Of a DNA stretch of 64,000 nt, positions 25,536 to 32,975 are shown piece after piece. The notes beneath the pieces were generated by a model. It saw only the letters and a program-made list of their open reading frames with translations. It ran no database searches and had not been told where the DNA came from. The translations under genes and the position numbers were made by a program. The stretch covers positions 1,621,001-1,685,000 of the forward strand of contig NZ_CP062252.1 of assembly GCF_014863605.1 (NCBI RefSeq), written 5' to 3'. Position 1 is the stretch's first letter; each line of letters starts with the position of its first letter. This DNA comes from Pseudomonas allokribbensis. Its GTDB lineage: Bacteria; Pseudomonadota; Gammaproteobacteria; Pseudomonadales; Pseudomonadaceae.

Positions 25536-26372
25536 ATGGCTTTAGTCGGGCGCTACAACAGTTTGCAAGTGGTTAAACACACTAACTTCGGTTTATATCT
25601 GGACGGCGGTGCCGACGGCGAAATTCTTTTGCCCAACCGTTATATCCCTAAAGATATTCCTAGCGAAGATGAAGACTGGCTCAATGTTTTCATTTATCTG
25701 GACAGCGATGACAAACTTATTGCCACCACTGAAAAACCAAAAGTTCAGGTCGGTGAATTTGCCAGTTTGAAAGTTGTTGAAGTCAACAGCATCGGTGTGT
25801 TCCTCGATTGGGGCCTGCCGAAGGATCTGCTGCTGCCTTACTCCGAAGAAAAACGCCAGATGACCGCCGGCGAGTACTGCGTGGTGCATGTCTACCTCGA
25901 CAAACACACCCGCCGCATCACCGCCACCGCGCGTCTTGATCGCTACCTCGACAAGACCCCGGCCAACTACAGCGTGGGCCAGGAAGTTGATCTGCTGGTG
26001 GCCGAATCCACCGACATGGGTTTCAAGGCCGTCATCAACAACAAGCACTGGGGTTTGATTCACAAGAACGAAATCTTCAAGTTCATGCGTTCCGGCATGC
26101 GCGAGAAAGGTTTCATCAAGGAAGTGCGTGCCGACGGCAAGATCAGCCTGAGCCTGCAACCGGTGGGTCAGGAAGCGGCCAGCAGCCTGAGTTCGAAGAT
26201 CCTCGCCAAGTTGCGCGAAAACGATGGCACCCTGGCCGTCAGCGACAAGAGCGACCCGGCGCTGATCAGCAGCCTGTTCGGTGTCAGCAAGGGCAACTTC
26301 AAGAAGGCCATCGGTTCGTTGTACAAGGAAGGCAAGATCGTCATTCATGCCGATCGCATTGAACTAACCTGA
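25536..26372 (+). CDS. CvfB-like S1-domain RNA-binding protein
   Basis: A 278-residue protein. I choose ATG 25536, with GAGG nine bases upstream, over the ATG at 25521. Tandem S1-like OB folds occupy residues 1-210 (GRYNSLQVVKHTNFGLYLDG; then FASLKVVEVNSIGVFLDWG; then VGQEVDLLVAESTDMGFKAV), and a winged-helix C terminus follows (LISSLFGVSKGNFKKAIGSLYKEGKI). This is the CvfB/YitL layout. Members bind RNA and in Gram-positive bacteria affect virulence gene expression. In Pseudomonas the role is not known to me. Confidence 0.9.
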   Translation: MALVGRYNSLQVVKHTNFGLYLDGGADGEILLPNRYIPKDIPSEDEDWLNVFIYLDSDDKLIATTEKPKVQVGEFASLKVVEVNSIGVFLDWGLPKDLLLPYSEEKRQMTAGEYCVVHVYLDKHTRRITATARLDRYLDKTPANYSVGQEVDLLVAESTDMGFKAVINNKHWGLIHKNEIFKFMRSGMREKGFIKEVRADGKISLSLQPVGQEAASSLSSKILAKLRENDGTLAVSDKSDPALISSLFGVSKGNFKKAIGSLYKEGKIVIHADRIELT

Positions 26373-26417
26373 GCCTGACGTGGCCCATGTTGCATGGGCT
26401 CACTTGAGGTCGGGCAG

Positions 26418-26828
26418 ATGAAAAAAGCGTTGATTGCCTACGTCGCCACGCTGCTGACGTTTCTTCTGCTCGACGGCGTCTGGCTCGGCGTGCTGATGGC
26501 GCCGACCTATCGCGAACTGCTCGGTTCGCTGATGCTCGAAAAACCGTTGCTGGTACCAGCAGCGGTTTTTTATTGCCTGTACGTTTTCGGCTGTGTGGCG
26601 TTTGTGGTGTTGCCATCGATGACCTGGCAACGCGCTGCTCGCATGGGTGCGCTGCTCGGGCTGGTCGCTTATGGCACTTATGACCTGACCAACTGGGCGA
26701 CGTTGCGCGGCTGGTCGGTGCAGGTGACGTTGCTGGATTGGGCATGGGGGACGTTTGCCACGGCGCTGGCCTGTACGGTCGGATTTGTCGTGGCCGGCGG
26801 CTTTGGCAGATCAGCCCTTCACCGCTGA
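26418..26828 (+). CDS. DUF2177-family membrane protein
   Basis: A 136-residue inner-membrane protein with four hydrophobic helices. It matches DUF2177: LLLDGVWLGVLM in the first helix and the GTYDLTNWATLRGW segment in the third. Function unknown. It lies 45 bp downstream of the CvfB-like gene on the same strand and may be cotranscribed with it. Confidence 0.85.
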   Translation: MKKALIAYVATLLTFLLLDGVWLGVLMAPTYRELLGSLMLEKPLLVPAAVFYCLYVFGCVAFVVLPSMTWQRAARMGALLGLVAYGTYDLTNWATLRGWSVQVTLLDWAWGTFATALACTVGFVVAGGFGRSALHR

Positions 26829-26845
26829 CGTTTGAGGAGCATGAA

Positions 26846-26884
26846 ATGTCTCTTCCAGACGGCTTTTTCTGGCTGACTGGTTAA
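26846..26884 (+). other. Possible 12-codon leader peptide before a hairpin
   Basis: A short reading frame MSLPDGFFWLTG, preceded by GAGGAG and followed 20 bp later by a terminator-like hairpin (26905-26926) and then the DMT transporter gene. The two adjacent Phe and one Trp recall attenuation leaders, but this is unproven; an overlapping 11-codon frame from ATG 26841 is equally possible. Confidence 0.25.
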
Positions 26885-26904
26885 TAATCCACTCATCATT
26901 TTTC

Positions 26905-26935
26905 GCCCCGGACGAAGAGCCGGGGCTTTGTTTTG
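26905..26935 (+). terminator. Rho-independent terminator
   Basis: Stem GCCCCGG (26905-26911) / CCGGGGC (26920-26926) with an eight-base loop, followed by TTTGTTTT. It ends the cvfB-DUF2177 transcript, or attenuates transcription into the DMT gene. Confidence 0.75.
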
Positions 26936-26979
26936 ACCTTTGGAAAAACTGCCATGTTGTGTGTGTTCGAGGTGTTGCG

Positions 26980-27912
26980 GTGAGCGTCAGTCGGCGCAGT
27001 GCCGACGGGTTTGCGCTGCAAGTGATGGTCGGCCTGTGCCTGATCTGGGGCGTGCAGCAGGTGATGATCAAGTGGGCGGCGACCGATATCGCGCCGGTGA
27101 TGCAGGCGGCGGGGCGGTCGGGAATTTCCGCGTTGCTGGTAGGACTGCTCATCTGCTGGAAGGGCGGCTGGGATCAGGTCGGAGCTACATGGCGCGGCGG
27201 CTTGCTGGCCGGTGCCTTGTTCGGTCTGGAGTTCCTGTTTATCTCCGAAGGCTTGCAGTTGACCACGGCCGCGCACATGTCGGTGTTCCTTTACACCGCA
27301 CCGATCTTCACCGCGCTGGGTGTGCATTTCCTGTTACCCAGCGAGCGTCTGCGACCGGTGCAATGGCTGGGGATTTTCATGGCGTTCGTCGGGATCGCTG
27401 TGGCATTTGTCGGCGGCGTGTCGTGGGACAACCTCGATCACCGCATGCTGTTGGGCGATGCCCTCGGCGTGCTGGCCGGGGCCAGTTGGGGCGCGACCAC
27501 CGTGGTGGTGCGCGCCTCGCGCCTGTCGGAAGCGCCGGTGACGTTGACGCTTTTTTACCAACTGATTGTCGGCTTCGTCGGCCTGCTGTTGATCGCACTG
27601 CTCAGCGGCCAGATCACCCACGTCAGCCTGACCGTCGTGGCGGTGGGCAGCGTGTTGTTCCAGGGCCTGGTGGTGTCGTTCTTCAGTTACCTGACCTGGT
27701 TCTGGCTGCTGCGCCGTTATCTGGCAGCCAATCTGGCAGTGTTTTCCTTCATGACGCCGTTGTTCGGCGTCACGTTCGGCGTGGTGTTGCTCGGTGAAAA
27801 GCTGAGCATGAACTTCATCATCGGTGCCGTGCTGGTGTTGCTCGGCATCACCTTCGTCAGCGCGGAACAGTGGGTACGTCGGCGTTTGCGCAAAGCGCTC
27901 GGCCAGTCGTAA
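26980..27912 (+). CDS. EamA/DMT-family transporter
   Basis: A 310-residue integral membrane protein with ten hydrophobic helices in two EamA repeats. I choose GTG 26980, seven bases after GAGG; earlier in-frame starts lack a site. Substrate is unknown. Its 3' end overlaps the convergent MFS gene by 56 bp. Confidence 0.85.
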   Translation: MSVSRRSADGFALQVMVGLCLIWGVQQVMIKWAATDIAPVMQAAGRSGISALLVGLLICWKGGWDQVGATWRGGLLAGALFGLEFLFISEGLQLTTAAHMSVFLYTAPIFTALGVHFLLPSERLRPVQWLGIFMAFVGIAVAFVGGVSWDNLDHRMLLGDALGVLAGASWGATTVVVRASRLSEAPVTLTLFYQLIVGFVGLLLIALLSGQITHVSLTVVAVGSVLFQGLVVSFFSYLTWFWLLRRYLAANLAVFSFMTPLFGVTFGVVLLGEKLSMNFIIGAVLVLLGITFVSAEQWVRRRLRKALGQS

Positions 27913-29038
27913 GCGGTTTCCACGCCAGGCCACCGGCAATCAGCAGCCCGCTGCCGGCGATCACCAGCGCCGGTTGCAGGCCGCCGCTGAAGTGGCTGCT
28001 GACCGCCGCCAGCAGCGGCCCGCTGAGCTGACCGACGGCGAAGCACGCGGTAAGCAGACCGGCGTTGCGCTGGGTGGCGTCGGGCGCCATTTCCCGGGAG
28101 CGTTGCATCACCAGTTGCATGCAGGCCAGGAACGGCGTGCCGCACAGGATCACGCCCAAAGCCAGACCGAGGCCGCTGCCCAACAGGCAGGCAAACACCC
28201 CGGCGGCCTGCAGCCACAACGTCGCCATCAACCAGTGACGGGTGGTGTCCGGATCATGCCGACGCAAACTCACCAGCAACACACCGATTGCGGCGCCAAG
28301 GCCGAAGCATGGCCAGAACAGATCGGCCTGCCATTGCCCGTGAAACTGCGCGTTGGCCATCTGCGACAGGAACGTGGCCGGGATGATGTAGCCCACGCCG
28401 TACAAGGCATACACCACCGCCAACCGCGCAATGCCGCGATTCGAATGATTGACGGTGGAAGGTGTGACGCTTGCACCGACGCCCGGTTGCGGCAGGATCC
28501 GCACGATTCCCAGCAACATCACCAGTGCCACGGCGGCATAGATCAGCCACAGGGTGGCGGAAGTCTGCTGCGCCAGATGTGAGAACAGCGCCAGCAACCC
28601 CGTCAGAAAAATCCCCAGCCCCGGCCCGGCAAATACCAGCGCTCCCAATCTCGGACGACCGGCCGCCGCAGCCAGCGGCTGGCTCAGTGCAGTGATCATC
28701 ACCAGCACCCACGCACTCGCCACGCCAGTACCGAAACGCAGCAGCAGATGCGACCAGAAACCGTTGGCCCAGAACGACGCCAGCGTCAGCAGCACGCATA
28801 ACCACAAGCCACCGTGCAGACGCCGTTGCACTTGATCGGGCCGTCGGGAAAACATCGCGTCTATCGCGCCGAGCAGATAGCCGAGGTAGTTGGCTGCCGC
28901 AATCAGACCGGCGGCGGTCAGGTCGATCTGCCCTTCGCTGATCAGGTGGGGAAGTTGCGGCGTGAGGGCGAAACGCCCGATGCCCATGGCCATCATCAGG
29001 GCAATGAAACTGGCGGATAAGCGAATCAGCGGCGACAT
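27857..29038 (-). CDS. YbfB/YjiJ-family MFS transporter
   Basis: A 393-residue major facilitator with 12 predicted helices. The start FIALMMAMGIGRFALTPQLPHLI and the AANYLGYLLGAID segment match the YbfB/YjiJ family. Substrate unknown. The ATG at 29038 is divergent from a LysR gene that begins about 100 bp away, so that regulator probably controls it. Its C-terminal codons overlap the DMT gene by 56 bp. Confidence 0.88.
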   Translation of the reverse strand: MSPLIRLSASFIALMMAMGIGRFALTPQLPHLISEGQIDLTAAGLIAAANYLGYLLGAIDAMFSRRPDQVQRRLHGGLWLCVLLTLASFWANGFWSHLLLRFGTGVASAWVLVMITALSQPLAAAAGRPRLGALVFAGPGLGIFLTGLLALFSHLAQQTSATLWLIYAAVALVMLLGIVRILPQPGVGASVTPSTVNHSNRGIARLAVVYALYGVGYIIPATFLSQMANAQFHGQWQADLFWPCFGLGAAIGVLLVSLRRHDPDTTRHWLMATLWLQAAGVFACLLGSGLGLALGVILCGTPFLACMQLVMQRSREMAPDATQRNAGLLTACFAVGQLSGPLLAAVSSHFSGGLQPALVIAGSGLLIAGGLAWKPLTTGRALCANADVPTVPR

Positions 29039-29142
29039 GGTCTGGATTCCGTTGGAGGTTCAATGACCGTCAGGCTAGGACTGATTGACTTTCTTTAAAA
29101 TTGAATAATAGTGAGTAACTTGTTCAGTTCAGGAGAATGATT

Positions 29143-30036
29143 GTGGAGTTCAGCCAATTGCGGATCTTCCAGGCCGTGGCGGAGGAGGGCTCGATCACTC
29201 GCGCCGCCGAACGCCTGCACCGCGTGCCGTCGAACCTGTCGACCCGGCTCAAACAGCTCGAAGAGCAATTGGGCGTCGAACTGTTCGTCCGCGAGCGTCA
29301 GCGTTTGCAGTTGTCGCCTGCGGGAAAAGTCCTGCTGGACTACACCGGCAAACTGTTCGCCCTGCGCGATCAGGCCAGTGCGGCGGTGATGGGCGGGCAA
29401 CCGGCGGGGGATTTCGTGCTCGGCACTCTGTACAGCACCGCCGCGATTCATTTGCCGGCGCTGTTGGCGCGGTATCACAAGCAGTATCCGGCGGTGAATC
29501 TGCAGGTGCAGTCCGGGCCTAGCGGCGAATTGCTGGAAGGTTTGCTCACCGGGCGCCTCGACGCGGCGCTGGTGGACGGCCCGCCGCAGCTGGCCGGGAT
29601 CGACGGAGTGCCGCTGTGCAATGAGCGGCTGGTGCTGATCAGCGAGCCGGATCACCCTCCGGTGCACAGTGCCAAGGATGTCGAGGGGCGGGCGGTGTTC
29701 ACCTTTCGCCATGGCTGCGCCTACCGTGCGCGGCTGGAGTCGTGGTTCGCGCATTATCACGCGGCGATGGGCCGGGCGATGGAGATCGAGTCCTACCAAG
29801 GGATGCTGGCTTGCGTGATTGCCGGTAGCGGTGTGGCGCTGATGTCGGAGTCGATGCTCGCCAGCCTGCCGGGGCGCGAAAGTGTCGCGGTGCACCCGCT
29901 GGCCGAGCCGTTTGCCAGTGCGACAACCTGGCTCATGTGGCGCCGGGGCATGGTCGGCGCCAATCTCAATGCGTGGATTGAACAGCAGCAGGCGCTCTAT
30001 CCCGTGGCTGGCGAAGACACCCGGGAAATCGCTTGA
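29143..30036 (+). CDS. LysR-family transcriptional regulator
   Basis: A 297-residue LysR regulator with the N-terminal HTH (SITRAAERLHRVPSNLSTRLKQLEEQLG) and effector-binding domain. AGGAG lies seven bases before GTG 29143, which fits better than the ATG at 29137 only one base past the site. It is divergent from the YbfB-like transporter gene, its likely target. Confidence 0.9.
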   Translation: MEFSQLRIFQAVAEEGSITRAAERLHRVPSNLSTRLKQLEEQLGVELFVRERQRLQLSPAGKVLLDYTGKLFALRDQASAAVMGGQPAGDFVLGTLYSTAAIHLPALLARYHKQYPAVNLQVQSGPSGELLEGLLTGRLDAALVDGPPQLAGIDGVPLCNERLVLISEPDHPPVHSAKDVEGRAVFTFRHGCAYRARLESWFAHYHAAMGRAMEIESYQGMLACVIAGSGVALMSESMLASLPGRESVAVHPLAEPFASATTWLMWRRGMVGANLNAWIEQQQALYPVAGEDTREIA

Positions 30037-30178
30037 ACGATCGGTCAGGGATTCTGATCAATCTGGTAACAGATCATTGCGGATTTCACCGAGCATTGCG
30101 TAGGACTTCGGACTATTATCAGTGCGAAGCGGCCTCAGAATTCCGGACGCTCAGCACCACCCTGAAGGGGGCATGACG

Positions 30179-30307
30179 ATGAAAGAGAAAATTCAAAACT
30201 GGCTGCACGATTTGGGTGTTGCCCTCGGCTTGATCGAACCGCCTCTGCAACCGGTCCCGATTCGCACTGATGACGAACAGCGTCGGCGTCAGCAGCGTCG
30301 GCGCTAA
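30179..30307 (+). CDS. PA1414-family small protein
   Basis: A 42-residue protein. ATG 30179 is chosen because AAGGGGG lies seven bases upstream; an ATG at 30173 is too close to it. The sequence KEKIQNWLHDLGVALGLIEPP followed by a basic tail (RRRQQRRR) matches the PA1414 family of small Pseudomonas proteins. The PAO1 gene lies near gbuA as here, and I recall that it is strongly induced at low oxygen. Function is unknown; the amphipathic start and basic end suggest membrane or nucleic-acid contact. Confidence 0.75.
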   Translation: MKEKIQNWLHDLGVALGLIEPPLQPVPIRTDDEQRRRQQRRR

Positions 30308-30343
30308 TGCCCCGATCTGAATAACAAGGATTTGAAGATAGAG

Positions 30344-30405
30344 AGATCGCAGTCTTCGGCAGCGCCTGCATGAAAATGTGCAGGCGCTGCCGAAGACTGC
30401 GATCT
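30344..30405. repeat. Long palindromic intergenic repeat, copy 2 (AAGATCGCAG family)
   Basis: Perfect 27-bp arms (30344-30370 and 30379-30405) around an eight-base loop. The outer AGATCGCAG and inner TTCGGCAG elements match the repeat at 23048-23107. It lies between the convergent PA1414-like and ACP-like genes, right before the latter's stop. Confidence 0.75.
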
Positions 30406-30413
30406 TTTGCTTT

Positions 30414-30662
30414 TCAGTGTCGCCCGATCTCGATCAGAAACCGGCTCAAGTCGTTCGCGGTTTTCGCGGTCTTGAGCATGTGATCTTCCTCGGCGGTGAA
30501 TGCCGTCAGTCCGAATTCATCTTCCAGATGGAAGATCAGGTCCTCGATATCCGCCTTCTCCAGACCCAGCTCCGCCAGGCTGGTGCGGTCATTGAATTCG
30601 CGGTTTTCCAGCAGACGCTTGATGAACCTGTGCACGGCGGCACGCACGGCAGCTCTTCTCAT
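30414..30662 (-). CDS. Acyl-carrier-protein-like protein lacking the prosthetic-group serine
   Basis: An 82-residue acidic, four-helix protein with the ACP pattern: a first helix, then LAELGLEKADIEDLIFHLEDEFG, where true ACPs have DSLD. The Ser that carries 4'-phosphopantetheine is replaced (Lys-Ala-Asp), while the helix II acidic face and the C-terminal helix are kept. It cannot be a standard acyl carrier; it may bind an ACP partner enzyme. It lies 45 bp downstream of the MBL-fold gene on the same strand. Confidence 0.75.
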   Translation of the reverse strand: MRRAAVRAAVHRFIKRLLENREFNDRTSLAELGLEKADIEDLIFHLEDEFGLTAFTAEEDHMLKTAKTANDLSRFLIEIGRH

Positions 30663-30707
30663 GGCAGATTTTCAAAAGTGGTGGGTCTGACTGGAGTACA
30701 GCAGGCC

Positions 30708-31433
30708 TCAGGCGTGCCGGCGCAACCATTCGTCAATCATCGAGCGCAGATGCTCCCCTGAAAAACTGCCGAAATGCCCGCCATGCACGGTGCGGATCTT
30801 CAGAGCCTGCAAACGCTGCAGGCTGGCGGCGTAATCTTCGAGATTCGAGTGGTAGGCGTCCTCGATCAACGGCCCGTTGTAGATGATGTCGCCGCTGAAC
30901 AGGGTTTCGCTGGCCGCTTCATAGAGGCTGATCCCGCCCGGCGAATGCCCCGGTGTGTGCAGCACTTGCAGCGTGCGATTGCCCAGGTCCAGCACATCGC
31001 CGTCCTCGACAAACCCGGTGGCCGGCGCGGCCTTGACCCGGTATTCGGCGTAGCACAACGGGCAATCCGGGTGCGCTTCGAACATGTCGTCGCCGACGAA
31101 GGCTCGGCTCAAGTCATTCTCGCCATCCGGCGCCGCCAGAATGTCCGCCTCGGCAGGGTGTACCAGCCGTTCGGCAAACTCGTGATGCCCGGCGATGTGG
31201 TCGAAGTGGCAATGACTGGCTACCGCCACCAACGGCCGTTCGGTCAGCCACGGCAGTTGCTCGCGCAGGCTGACCAGCCCGGAACCGCTGTCGAGCAGCA
31301 GATCCTTGTCCCGTCCCTGAACATGCCACAGGTTACAGCGGTAGAAGGGACGGATGTACGGCTCGTGAATCAGGCGAATGCCGTCGCTCAGGTGCTGCAC
31401 TTCGAACCACTGATCGCGAGAAACAATCTTCAT
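30708..31433 (-). CDS. MBL-fold metallo-hydrolase
   Basis: A 241-residue metallo-beta-lactamase-fold enzyme. ATG 31433, with GGAG upstream, is chosen; the ORF extends further but without homology. The metal motif is SHCHFDHIAG with His74, His76, Asp78 and His79, followed by HTPGHSPGG and SGDIIYNG for the other ligands. The hydrolysed substrate is unknown. It lies between the SSS symporter gene and the ACP-like gene on the same strand, with a terminator between it and the symporter. Confidence 0.88.
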   Translation of the reverse strand: MKIVSRDQWFEVQHLSDGIRLIHEPYIRPFYRCNLWHVQGRDKDLLLDSGSGLVSLREQLPWLTERPLVAVASHCHFDHIAGHHEFAERLVHPAEADILAAPDGENDLSRAFVGDDMFEAHPDCPLCYAEYRVKAAPATGFVEDGDVLDLGNRTLQVLHTPGHSPGGISLYEAASETLFSGDIIYNGPLIEDAYHSNLEDYAASLQRLQALKIRTVHGGHFGSFSGEHLRSMIDEWLRRHA

Positions 31434-31452
31434 AAAGCATTTTCTCCAGACG

Positions 31453-31488
31453 AAAAAAAACGGGTGTGGCAACCGACGCCACACCCGT
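31453..31488 (-). terminator. Rho-independent terminator after the symporter gene
   Basis: On the minus strand, stem ACGGGTGTGGC / GCCACACCCGT (31478-31488 and 31460-31470) followed by eight T. It separates the SSS symporter operon from the MBL-fold gene. Confidence 0.9.
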
Positions 31489-31516
31489 CGAAGAAAGTTG
31501 TTGCTACCGTTTCAGC

Positions 31517-32896
31517 TTAGATCGCGCTGGCCACCACGTTTGGGCGGCGGGACATCAGGCTGACCACCACGAAACTCACCAGACCCACAGCCAGGCTGTA
31601 GTAGATCGGGGTGTTGGCGTCCAGACCGTCCTTGACCATGAACAGCAGGGCGGTGGCAAAACCAGTGCCCATGCTGGCGATGGCGCCGGCGGTGGTGGCG
31701 CGCTTCCAGAAGATTGCACCGATCAGCGGGATCAGCATGCCGCCCACCAGCAGGTTGTAGGCCAGGGTCAGGGCGCTGATCACGTCGTTGACCACCAGAG
31801 CGATACCCAGCACCACGACACCGGTCAGCAGAGTGAATAGGCGGTTGATGCCCAGGCTCGACTGTTTGCCGCCACGCAGTTTCGGCAGCAGGTCTTCGGT
31901 CAGGGTGGTGGCGGCGGCGAGCAGGCCGGCGCTGGCGGTGGACATCATCGCGGCCAGGGCAGCGGCGATCACCAGACCACGGATACCGTCCGGCAGCGAC
32001 AGTTTGACGATCGCGGCGAAGGCGTTGTTGACGTTGTCCAGATCCGGGATCAGCACGTGCGCCGCCATGCCGATCAGGGCACAGGCCAGGCCGTAGAGAA
32101 TGCAGTAGATACCCGCGATGCTACCGGCGTACTGAGCGACTTTGGCGGTCTTGACGGTGAACACCCGTTGCCAGATGTCCTGACCGATCAGGATGCCGAA
32201 GAAGTAGATCATGAAGTAGGTGATGATCGTGTCCCAACCGATGGTGGTGAAGCTGAAGGCGGTGGCCGGCAGTTTCAGCACCAGCTCGTCCCAGCCGCCG
32301 ACGCGGTACAGGCAGATGGGCAGGAGGATGAACATCAGGCCGACGGTCTTGATGATGAACTGGACGATGTCGGTCAGGGTCAGCGACCACATGCCGCCGA
32401 TGGCCGAGTACACCACCACCACGCCACCGCCGAGCAGTACCGAGATCCAGAACGGCAGGCCGAACAGCACTTGCAGCACGGTGCCGATGGCGAGGATCGA
32501 GGTCACGCCGATCATCAGCGCGTAGGCCAGCATGATCGCCGCGCTCGCCGAGCGGGCCATCGGGTTGTAGCGTTTTTCCAGCACCTGGGTAACGGTGTAG
32601 ATCTTCAGTTTCAGCAGCGGCTTGGCCAGGAACAGGTTCAGCGCCACGATGCCGCAACCCAGTGCCGCGCACAGCCAGAAACCGGAGATGCCGTGCACAT
32701 AGCCCAGGCGGACGGTGCCGACGGTGGACGCGCCACCGAGAACGGTCGCAGCCATGGTGCCCATGTACAGGCTCGGGCCGAGGTTACGCCCGGCAACCAG
32801 GAAGTCCTCGTTGGTCTTGGCCTTGCGCATGCCGAAGTAGCCGAGCAAGAGCATGCCGGCGGCGTAGATGAGGACGACGAATAAATCCAAAGCCAT
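31517..32896 (-). CDS. Sodium:solute symporter (SSS family), PA1418-like
   Basis: A 459-residue inner-membrane protein with about 12-13 helices and the SSS pattern (GRNLGPSLYMGTMAATVLGGAS early; then DIVQFIIKTVGLMF). It resembles PA1418, next to gbuA in PAO1, so its substrate may be a guanidino or related compound; this is inferred from position. GGAGACACG precedes the ATG. It follows the NCS1 permease gene by 79 bp and ends at a terminator. Confidence 0.88.
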   Translation of the reverse strand: MALDLFVVLIYAAGMLLLGYFGMRKAKTNEDFLVAGRNLGPSLYMGTMAATVLGGASTVGTVRLGYVHGISGFWLCAALGCGIVALNLFLAKPLLKLKIYTVTQVLEKRYNPMARSASAAIMLAYALMIGVTSILAIGTVLQVLFGLPFWISVLLGGGVVVVYSAIGGMWSLTLTDIVQFIIKTVGLMFILLPICLYRVGGWDELVLKLPATAFSFTTIGWDTIITYFMIYFFGILIGQDIWQRVFTVKTAKVAQYAGSIAGIYCILYGLACALIGMAAHVLIPDLDNVNNAFAAIVKLSLPDGIRGLVIAAALAAMMSTASAGLLAAATTLTEDLLPKLRGGKQSSLGINRLFTLLTGVVVLGIALVVNDVISALTLAYNLLVGGMLIPLIGAIFWKRATTAGAIASMGTGFATALLFMVKDGLDANTPIYYSLAVGLVSFVVVSLMSRRPNVVASAI

Positions 32897-32975
32897 GATG
32901 GCGTGTCTCCGATTGTCTTTTTTATGGGGTGGAACTCTGTGGGAGAAGGCTGACCCCCACAGGCGATTCGTTTAT

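Noticed and set aside
30048..30061. An Anr/FNR-like site upstream of the PA1414-like gene
   Set aside because: GGGATTCTGATCAA differs from TTGAT-N4-ATCAA in two core bases and is not placed correctly relative to any promoter I can see.
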